From assembly GCA_040384665.1 (NCBI GenBank), contig JAZKIY010000006.1, forward strand, positions 62,001 through 126,000: DNA of 64,000 nucleotides, read 5' to 3'. Both the position numbers and the translations under genes were made by a program. Shown piece after piece: positions 57,873 to 64,000 of this stretch. The DNA is from PCRC01 sp040384665. Its GTDB lineage: Bacteria > Pseudomonadota > Gammaproteobacteria > Burkholderiales > Burkholderiaceae_C. Each line of letters starts with the position of its first letter. The first letter of the stretch is position 1. Below the pieces are notes generated by a model, which ran no database searches, was not told the DNA's origin, and saw nothing but the letters and a program-made list of their open reading frames with translations.

Positions 57873-59051
57873 ATGGAAGACATCGTCATCGTTTCAGCCG
57901 CCCGCACCGCCGTGGGCAAGTTCGGCGGCTCGCTCGCCAAGATCCCGGCCACCGAGCTGGGCGCCATCGTGCTCAAGGAAGTGCTGGCCCGCAGCGGCCT
58001 GTCGGCCGAGTTGATCGGTGAAGTCATCCTGGGCCAGGTGCTGGCAGCCGGCGCCGGCCAGAACCCCGCCCGCCAGGCCGTCATCAAGAGCGGCCTGAAC
58101 CAGGGCACGCCCGGCCTGACCATCAACGCGGTGTGCGGCTCCGGCCTCAAGGCCGTCATGCTGGCAGCGCAGGCCGTGGCCTACGGCGACAGCGAGATCG
58201 TCATCGCCGGCGGCCAGGAAAACATGAGCGCCGCGCCCCACGTGCTGCTGGGCTCGCGCGACGGCCAGCGCATGGGCGACTGGAAAATGACCGACACCAT
58301 GATCGTTGACGGCCTGTGGGACGTCTACAACCAGTACCACATGGGCATCACCGCCGAGAACGTGGCCAAGAAATACGGCATCAGCCGCGACGTGCAGGAC
58401 GCCTTCGCGTTGGCCAGCCAGCAAAAAGCCAGCGCCGCGCAAGACGCCGGCAAGTTCAAGGACGAAATCGTGCCGGTCAGCATTCCGCAGAAGAAGGGCG
58501 ATCCGGTGGTGTTCGCCTCTGACGAATTCATCAACAAAAAAACCAGCGCCGAAGCCCTGGCCGGCCTGCGCCCCGCCTTCGACAAAGCCGGCGGTGTCAC
58601 CGCCGGCAACGCCTCCGGCATCAACGACGGCGCGGCGGCGGTGATGGTGATGACGGCCAAGAAGGCCGCGTCGCTGGGCCTCAAGCCACTGGGCCGCATC
58701 GCCAGCTTTGGCACCAGCGGGCTCGACCCGGCTTACATGGGCATGGGCCCGGTTCCTGCTTCCACCAAAGCCTTGGCCCGCGCCGGCTGGAAGGCGCAAG
58801 ACCTCGATTTGCTGGAAATCAACGAAGCCTTCGCGGCCCAGGCCTGCGCGGTCAACAACGAAATGGGCTGGGACACGAGCAAGGTCAACGTCAACGGTGG
58901 CGCGATTGCGATTGGCCACCCGATTGGTGCGTCCGGTTGCCGCATTCTGGTGACGCTGCTGCACGAAATGCAGCGCCGCGACGCCAAGAAAGGCATTGCC
59001 TCGCTGTGCATTGGGGGGGGCATGGGGGTTGCCCTAACCATCGAACGCTGA
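57873..59051 (+). CDS. phaA: Acetyl-CoA acetyltransferase (beta-ketothiolase) PhaA
   Basis: PhaA condenses two acetyl-CoA to acetoacetyl-CoA. The 392-residue thiolase has the nucleophilic cysteine in INAVCGSGLKAV (about C89), the histidine in AIGHPIGASGCRI and the second cysteine in SLCIGGGMGVA. Its length and motifs are standard. It starts 52 bp after phaC with GGAGACC upstream, and supplies the first step of PHB synthesis. Confidence 0.96.
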   Translation: MEDIVIVSAARTAVGKFGGSLAKIPATELGAIVLKEVLARSGLSAELIGEVILGQVLAAGAGQNPARQAVIKSGLNQGTPGLTINAVCGSGLKAVMLAAQAVAYGDSEIVIAGGQENMSAAPHVLLGSRDGQRMGDWKMTDTMIVDGLWDVYNQYHMGITAENVAKKYGISRDVQDAFALASQQKASAAQDAGKFKDEIVPVSIPQKKGDPVVFASDEFINKKTSAEALAGLRPAFDKAGGVTAGNASGINDGAAAVMVMTAKKAASLGLKPLGRIASFGTSGLDPAYMGMGPVPASTKALARAGWKAQDLDLLEINEAFAAQACAVNNEMGWDTSKVNVNGGAIAIGHPIGASGCRILVTLLHEMQRRDAKKGIASLCIGGGMGVALTIER

Positions 59052-59110
59052 GTTTGCGTTCAAAATAGAAGCCGTATTGGCCGTAAGCCCTAGTGGAAAC
59101 TGGCGGGCCA

Positions 59111-59127
59111 GCTACAAAACTGATAGT
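59111..59127. repeat. Dispersed palindrome between phaA and phaB
   Basis: GCTACAAAACTGATAGT lies in the 99-bp gap between phaA and phaB, just upstream of the phaB Shine-Dalgarno (GGAG, 59141-59144). It is the cleanest copy of the GCTAC...GATAGC repeat in the window. Confidence 0.65.
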
Positions 59128-59150
59128 AAAAATTACATTTGGAGCGATTC

Positions 59151-59888
59151 ATGAGCAAGAAAGTAGCGTACGTCACCGGTGGCATGGGGGGCATTGGCAC
59201 CGCCATTTGCCAACGCCTGCACAAAGAAGGCTTCACGGTGATCGCCGGTTGCGGCCCGACGCGTGACCACGCCAAATGGCTTGCCGAACAAGCTGCGCTG
59301 GGCTACACCTTCCACGCTTCGGTCGGCAACGTGGGCGACTGGGACTCGACCGTGGACGCGTTCAGCAAGTCCAAGGCCGAGCACGGCAGCATCGACGTGC
59401 TGGTGAACAACGCCGGCATCACCAAAGACCGCATGTTCCTGAAAATGACGCGCGACGACTGGGACTCGGTGATCGAGACCAACCTGAACTCCATGTTCAA
59501 CGTCACCAAGCAGGTGGTGGGCGACATGGTTGAAAAAGGCTGGGGCCGCATCGTCAACATCTCGTCGGTCAACGGTGAAAAAGGCCAGGCTGGCCAGACC
59601 AACTACTCGGCCGCCAAGGCTGGCATGCACGGCTTCACCATGGCGCTGGCACAGGAGCTGGCCAGCAAAGGCGTGACGGTCAACACCGTGAGCCCAGGCT
59701 ACATCGGCACCGACATGGTCAAGGCCATTCGCCAGGACGTGCTGGACAAGATCGTGGGCACCATCCCCGTCAAACGCCTCGGCAAGCCGGAAGAAATCGC
59801 CTCCATCATCGCCTGGCTGTCGTCGGACGACGGCGGCTACTCCACCGGTGCCGACTTCTCGGTCAATGGTGGTTTGCACATGGGCTGA
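59151..59888 (+). CDS. phaB: Acetoacetyl-CoA reductase PhaB
   Basis: PhaB reduces acetoacetyl-CoA to (R)-3-hydroxybutyryl-CoA, usually with NADPH. The 245-residue short-chain dehydrogenase has the nucleotide motif YVTGGMGGIGTAICQR, the NNAG motif (VLVNNAGITKD), the catalytic serine in VNISSVNGEKG, and the Tyr/Lys pair in NYSAAKAGMHG. ATG 59151 has GGAG upstream. A strong terminator follows the gene. Confidence 0.96.
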   Translation: MSKKVAYVTGGMGGIGTAICQRLHKEGFTVIAGCGPTRDHAKWLAEQAALGYTFHASVGNVGDWDSTVDAFSKSKAEHGSIDVLVNNAGITKDRMFLKMTRDDWDSVIETNLNSMFNVTKQVVGDMVEKGWGRIVNISSVNGEKGQAGQTNYSAAKAGMHGFTMALAQELASKGVTVNTVSPGYIGTDMVKAIRQDVLDKIVGTIPVKRLGKPEEIASIIAWLSSDDGGYSTGADFSVNGGLHMG

Positions 59889-59909
59889 GGCACACGCCAA
59901 ACCCCTTGT

Positions 59910-59936
59910 AAAAAACCCGCGCAGGCGGGTTTTTTC
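59910..59936 (+). terminator. Rho-independent terminator of the pha operon
   Basis: An 11-bp stem (AAAAAACCCGC / GCGGGTTTTTT) with a 4-nt loop, starting 22 bp after the phaB stop codon and ending in a T-run. Confidence 0.92.
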
Positions 59937-59991
59937 GTTTTAAGGTTCAATCAATTCACCCTCGCACCCGCCACAGAAAGCCCCCTCTCCG

Positions 59992-61686
59992 ATGCCCCAC
60001 AGCGTTTCCCTGATCAGCACCATTGCCGCCGGCCTGGGCCTGGCCCTGATTTTTGGTTTTCTGGCCGCCCGTTTGCGCCTGCCATCGCTGGTCGGTTACC
60101 TGCTGGCCGGCGTGGTGATCGGCCCCTTCACGCCCGGTTTTGTGGCCGATGCGGCGATTGCCAGCCAGTTGGCCGAGATCGGTGTGATGCTGCTGATGTT
60201 CGGCGTGGGCCTGCATTTCTCGATGGACGATTTGCTGGCGGTGCGCAAGATCGCGGTGCCCGGGGCCGTGGTGCAGATGACGGTGGCCACTGCGCTCGGC
60301 ATGGGCCTGGCCCACTGGTGGGGCTGGAACCTGGGCGGCGCGCTGGTGTTTGGCCTGTCGCTGTCGGTGGCCAGCACGGTGGTGTTGTTGCGGGCGCTGG
60401 AAGACCGGGGCGTGCTCGATTCGTTCAATGGCCGCATCGCCGTGGGCTGGTTGGTGGTGGAAGACCTGGCCATGGTGCTGGTGCTGGTGCTGCTGCCGCC
60501 GCTCGGTGGCTGGCTGGCCGGCACCGCCAAAGCCGACACCAACGAACTGTTGATGACACTCGGCCAGACGCTGTTGCAGGTCGGTGGCTTTGTGGCGCTG
60601 ATGCTGGTGGTGGGCCGGCGTTTCTTCCCCTGGGTGCTGTGGCAGGTGCAGCGCACCGGCTCGCGTGAGCTGTTCACGCTGTGTGTGGTGGCGGCCGCGG
60701 TGAGCATCGCGTTTGGCGCCACCGCGCTGTTCGGTGTGTCGTTTGCGCTGGGGGCCTTCTTTGCCGGCATGGTGATGCGCGAGTCGGAGTTCAGCCACCG
60801 CGCGGCCGAAGAGTCGCTGCCGTTGCGCGATGCGTTTGCGGTGCTGTTCTTTGTCTCGGTCGGCATGCTGTTCGACCCCTGGGTGTTGGTGGAACGGCCG
60901 CTGCAGGTGCTGGCGGTGGTGGCCATCATCATCGTTGGCAAGTCGCTGGCCGCCGCGGCGCTGGTCATGGCCTTCCGTTACCCGCTGAACACCGCGCTCA
61001 CGGTGTCGGCCAGCCTGGCGCAGATTGGCGAGTTCTCGTTCATTCTGGTGGGGCTGGGCGCTTCGCTGGGCCTGCTGCCACCCGAAGGACAAAGCCTGGT
61101 GCTGGCCGGTGCGTTGATTTCCATTGCGTTGAACCAGCTGGTGTTCACCGCCGTCGAGCCGATGCAGAAGTGGATCCTGGCCAAATCCGCACTGGCGCGC
61201 AAACTCGAAGCCCGCGACGACCCGCTGGCCGAACTGCCCGCGACCACCGAAGAGAAGTACCTGTCGCAGCAGGTGGTGTTGGTTGGCTACGGTCGGGTGG
61301 GTCGGCGCATTGCGGCCGCTTTGATGGCGCACCACATCCCGTTTGTGGTGGCCGAGCAGAACCGCGAAACGGTGGAGAAGTTGCGGGCCGATGGCATTGC
61401 CGCCGTGTCGGGCGATGCGTCGGAACCGGTGGTGTTGGTCCAGGCCCACATCGCGCGCGCCCGCATGCTGGTGATCGCCACACCCGACACGCTGAACGTG
61501 CGCAAGATGATCGCCACCGCGCGGGCCCTGAACCCTGGCATTGCCACGGTGGTCCGCACCCACAGCGAAGCCGAAGCCGGGCTGCTGACGCAGGAAAACG
61601 CCGGCAAGGTGTTTCTCGGTGAAGAAGAGTTGGCGCTGGCCATGACGCGCCACGTGCTGGCCACGGCGGCCGCGCCGCACGCCTGA
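59992..61686 (+). CDS. CPA2-family monovalent cation:proton antiporter (YbaL/KefB-like)
   Basis: The 564-residue protein has an N-terminal Na+/H+ exchanger domain of about 12 helices (RLPSLVGYLLAGVVIGPFTP is the conserved start). A C-terminal TrkA-N/RCK domain begins at about residue 426 with the NAD-binding motif VVLVGYGRVGRRIA. This is the architecture of YbaL/RosB and KefB/C, which exchange K+ or Na+ for H+ under redox or nucleotide control. The gene stands alone between the pha terminator and a convergent GST gene. Confidence 0.92.
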   Translation: MPHSVSLISTIAAGLGLALIFGFLAARLRLPSLVGYLLAGVVIGPFTPGFVADAAIASQLAEIGVMLLMFGVGLHFSMDDLLAVRKIAVPGAVVQMTVATALGMGLAHWWGWNLGGALVFGLSLSVASTVVLLRALEDRGVLDSFNGRIAVGWLVVEDLAMVLVLVLLPPLGGWLAGTAKADTNELLMTLGQTLLQVGGFVALMLVVGRRFFPWVLWQVQRTGSRELFTLCVVAAAVSIAFGATALFGVSFALGAFFAGMVMRESEFSHRAAEESLPLRDAFAVLFFVSVGMLFDPWVLVERPLQVLAVVAIIIVGKSLAAAALVMAFRYPLNTALTVSASLAQIGEFSFILVGLGASLGLLPPEGQSLVLAGALISIALNQLVFTAVEPMQKWILAKSALARKLEARDDPLAELPATTEEKYLSQQVVLVGYGRVGRRIAAALMAHHIPFVVAEQNRETVEKLRADGIAAVSGDASEPVVLVQAHIARARMLVIATPDTLNVRKMIATARALNPGIATVVRTHSEAEAGLLTQENAGKVFLGEEELALAMTRHVLATAAAPHA

Positions 61687-61699
61687 CTGAACCGGGCCT

Positions 61700-62500
61700 C
61701 TAGTCGCGCAGTGGTGCAAAGCCGCCGGGCTGGCTGCGTGGCGGGGCCGAATCGGCGCCGCCCAGCAATGAGGGCGTGGCGGCGGCAGGCCGGTGTTCAC
61801 CGTTGCGCACGCTGTGGGCGGTCTGGCCAAACAGGGCCTGGCGGGCGTCGTCGCTCAGGCTGTTGACGCGCAATTCCTTGCCCAGGTTCAGCCCGCGCTG
61901 CACGGCGGGGCGCAGCAGCAGGCGGTCGTACCAGCGTTGCACGTGCGGGAAATCGGCCATGGGCACCTGCTGGGCCTTGTGGATGCGCACCCAGGCAACG
62001 ATGGCCATGTCGGCAATGGAGTAGCTGTCACCGGCCACATAGGCGCCGGTGCGCGCGAGCTGGGCGTCCAGCACGCCGTACAAGCGGTGCACTTCCTTGC
62101 TGTAGCGCTCAATGGCATAGGGGATCTTTTCGGGCGCGTAGAGCCGGAAGTGGCCGTTCTGCCCGGCCATGGGACCGAGCCCCCCCACTTGCCACATCAG
62201 CCACTGCATCACCTCGGTGCGGCCCGCCATGTCGGTGGGCAGGAACTGGCCGGTTTTTTCGGCCAGGTAGACCAGAATGGCGCCGCTTTCAAACACCGGC
62301 ACGGACGAGCCCTCGGTGGCGGCGGTGTGGTCCACGATGGCGGGCATGCGGTTGTTCGGGCTGACCAGCAAAAACTCGGGCGCAAACTGCTCGCCCCGGG
62401 TGATGTCCACCGGACGCAGGGTGTAGGGCAGGCCACACTCCTCCAGCATGATGGAGATCTTCCACCCGTTGGGCGTGGGCCAGTAGTAGAGGTCGATCAT
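61700..62500 (-). CDS. Glutathione S-transferase, YfcG/YghU-like
   Basis: The 266-residue protein has the thioredoxin-fold start MIDLYYWPTPNGWKISIMLE, with the Thr-Pro-Asn motif of nu-class (YfcG-type) GSTs, and the cis-proline region SPNNRMPAIVDH. The helical C-terminal domain continues to KELRVNSLSDDARQALFG. Such enzymes show disulfide reductase activity. The C-terminal ~30 residues are an unconserved Ala/Pro-rich tail. It is coupled to the upstream peptidase-like gene by a 4-bp overlap. Confidence 0.9.
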   Translation of the reverse strand: MIDLYYWPTPNGWKISIMLEECGLPYTLRPVDITRGEQFAPEFLLVSPNNRMPAIVDHTAATEGSSVPVFESGAILVYLAEKTGQFLPTDMAGRTEVMQWLMWQVGGLGPMAGQNGHFRLYAPEKIPYAIERYSKEVHRLYGVLDAQLARTGAYVAGDSYSIADMAIVAWVRIHKAQQVPMADFPHVQRWYDRLLLRPAVQRGLNLGKELRVNSLSDDARQALFGQTAHSVRNGEHRPAAATPSLLGGADSAPPRSQPGGFAPLRD

Positions 62501-64000
62501 GGCAGCTCTTCGAGTTTCAGGGTGGGGTCACCCATCACACGGGTTGTGCCTTGCAACGCGCCGAGGATGCGGTTGGCGTGGAAGCTGTCGGGGGCGTCCG
62601 GTTCCAGCGCGGCCAGCACCAGGTTGGCCAGCGGCTGGGCCAGCGGGATGTAGAAGGCGCCGCTGGGTGCGTCCACCGCCGAACGGGTGACCTGCAGGTC
62701 CAGCGGGGCCGGGTTGTAGGCCTGGCCAGGGGGTGTGACGCGGGGCACCTCGGCGTAGATGTCGCCCAGCACCGAGCCGGGCGAGGTGACGCGCCAAACC
62801 TGCACGCCCTGCAGCCGCAGCCGCTGCGCGGCATCGGCCGAGCTGGCCGACAGCAGGTAGCCGCAGGGCCGTGGCCGCACCTTGACCTTGCGCAAGGCGA
62901 GGGCAGAGAGCCAGTCCACCGACAGCGTGCGGTCAACACCGGTTTGCGGGTTGATCAGTGTCAGGTCGTACTGCACCGGCGTCAGGCCGGACTCGACCAC
63001 CGCCTCGCCCCGGCAGGCCTGGCTGCTGACGTCGCGGTCCACAAAGGCGCGCAACTGGTTGAGTTCGTTGGCGCGGTTGGCGGTGCCGCGCAGGCTGGCC
63101 GAAAGCGCGGTGACCAGGGTGTGCACGCGGCGCTGCAGGTTCTGGCGCTCCAGACCGGCGCCACGGCTTTCCACCACCACCGCCACACTGTTTTTCAGCG
63201 CGCTGGCGTTGCGCAGGCTGCCGGGCTGGGTGCCGCCCATGCCGACCACGCGGTCCTTCAGGTCGGGCGATGTGGTGTGGGACCACTCGTGCGTCAGCCC
63301 CTGCGCCTTGAGGGCAGCGACCATCGGCTGGCGCAGCCATTCCTCGGCCGCACGGCCCAGAAACTCGGGCTGGTTGGCGGCACTGGCGTTTTGCAGCAGC
63401 GCGTCGGCCCGGGGCAGGGCGCCAAACTTCTGCAGCATCGGGCCAATGGCGGCGTACTCGCGCACGTCCACCACCACCGTGGGGCGGTAATTGCGTACCA
63501 GCGTGGCCAGCGCGCGCGCCTCGGGCGTGGCCAGCAGCAGGTGGTCCTGGGCGAGGTCAATGCCCCGGGCGGTGAGGGTGGCGGCCACGGCGGCACCGTC
63601 CGGGTTGGCGCGGGGCACGACGATGACGTTGACCCGCTCCAGCAGGCCGCGCAAGTTGCCGCGCACCAGCTCGCGCGCGACCACCAGCAGCGCCTCGGCC
63701 GTGGCCGGTTCGTCGCCATGCTGCTGGCCGACCAGCAGCACCGTGGGCCGGCCGGAGGCCTGCAGGCTGATGGCGTCGGGCGTGGTCGGGCTTCGGGTGA
63801 CGACCAGGGCGTCCAGGGTGTCGTTGCGTTGCGACTGGCCATAGTTGACCAATTGGGCCACCGGGCCGCCGGGTGTGGTGGCAAACACCGCCAGGTCGCG
63901 CAGCCAGGCTTGCAATTCTGGCTGGCTGGTGAAGCTGCTGCGTCCTGGCATCAGGCCCGGCGTGTTGTACGGCACAGGCGGCTCGGGAAAACGGGCCACC
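62497..64000 (-). CDS. M14-type zinc carboxypeptidase homologue (5' end outside window)
   Basis: At least 500 residues are encoded and the frame stays open to the window edge, so the N-terminus is probably missing. The M14 metal site begins with GQQHGDEPATAEALL (His and Glu ligands), followed by VVPRANPDGAAV. Where the third ligand histidine is expected, the sequence reads VVVDVREYAAIG, with arginine (codon 63460-63462) instead of histidine. If that position is the ligand, the enzyme may be inactive or altered. The C-terminal part is a beta-rich extension. It is coupled to the GST gene. Confidence 0.8.
   Translation of the reverse strand, partial: VARFPEPPVPYNTPGLMPGRSSFTSQPELQAWLRDLAVFATTPGGPVAQLVNYGQSQRNDTLDALVVTRSPTTPDAISLQASGRPTVLLVGQQHGDEPATAEALLVVARELVRGNLRGLLERVNVIVVPRANPDGAAVAATLTARGIDLAQDHLLLATPEARALATLVRNYRPTVVVDVREYAAIGPMLQKFGALPRADALLQNASAANQPEFLGRAAEEWLRQPMVAALKAQGLTHEWSHTTSPDLKDRVVGMGGTQPGSLRNASALKNSVAVVVESRGAGLERQNLQRRVHTLVTALSASLRGTANRANELNQLRAFVDRDVSSQACRGEAVVESGLTPVQYDLTLINPQTGVDRTLSVDWLSALALRKVKVRPRPCGYLLSASSADAAQRLRLQGVQVWRVTSPGSVLGDIYAEVPRVTPPGQAYNPAPLDLQVTRSAVDAPSGAFYIPLAQPLANLVLAALEPDAPDSFHANRILGALQGTTRVMGDPTLKLEELP

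Noticed and set aside
56317..58014. Long plus-strand frame overlapping phaC and phaA in another frame
   Set aside because: The true phaC and phaA frames have all catalytic motifs; this frame gives an Arg/Gly/Pro/Ala-rich shadow translation.

Overview
The window looks like chromosome of a betaproteobacterium of the order Burkholderiales, most likely family Comamonadaceae. The grounds are high G+C, the gene order rluB-ndk-rlmN-pilF-rodZ-ispG-hisS-yfgM-bamB-der-hfq-hflX-hflK-hflC-hisZ-purA, an EF-P with arginine at position 32 next to its rhamnosyltransferase EarP, a class I phaC-phaA-phaB cluster, HU followed by tRNA-Val and ppiD, and several copies of a short GCTAT...ATAGC palindrome of the kind I associate with this family. 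The genus cannot be fixed from the sequence alone.

Layout. 1-16936: a dense housekeeping block on the plus strand covering the rluB tail, nucleotide metabolism, rRNA methylation, pilus and cell-shape factors, isoprenoid synthesis, tRNA charging, outer-membrane assembly, ribosome GTPases, Hfq, the HflKC protease modulators, HisZ, PurA and a phosphoribosyltransferase. 16978-28758: a mixed metabolic block with an iron-binding protein and Fur box, a patatin lipoprotein, a phasin with paired operator-like repeats, a deacetylase, a thioesterase, a nitroreductase, an orphan sensor kinase, an NhaD-type antiporter, a hydroxyacid dehydrogenase, rmuC and a LOG-type hydrolase. 28899-38402: efp/earP, uvrC, pgsA, an exporter, a tartrate/isopropylmalate-type dehydrogenase, HU, tRNA-Val, ppiD and tRNA-His.

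38403-39422 is a roughly 1 kb gene-poor scar downstream of tRNA-His. It holds a broken 3' end of hemE, three perfect 10-bp tandem repeats, a scrap resembling the start of an IS3-type OrfA, and a terminator hairpin with no gene in front of it. Directly after it comes a complete tad (Flp/type IVb pilus) locus, 39423-51500: pilin, prepilin peptidase, CpaB, secretin, TadZ, TadA ATPase, TadB/C platform, TadD, a DUF3613 protein, two TadE-like pseudopilins and a large TadG. Part of tadG is clearly more A+T rich than the core genome.

51537-54932 carries the lower gentisate pathway (gentisate dioxygenase, fumarylpyruvate hydrolase, glutathione-dependent maleylpyruvate isomerase) with a divergent MarR regulator and an operator-like palindrome. 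54936-59936 holds a purine nucleoside phosphorylase/laccase-domain gene, a small membrane protein and phaCAB. Together with the phasin at 19220 this gives the core of a polyhydroxybutyrate system. The window closes with a CPA2 antiporter, a glutathione transferase and a truncated M14-type peptidase homologue.

I found no CRISPR array, prophage, toxin-antitoxin pair or obvious undescribed defence system. The stretches most worth a second look are the tRNA-His/hemE scar beside the tad locus, the phasin operator repeats, the Fur box over the patatin start, and the intragenic palindromes.
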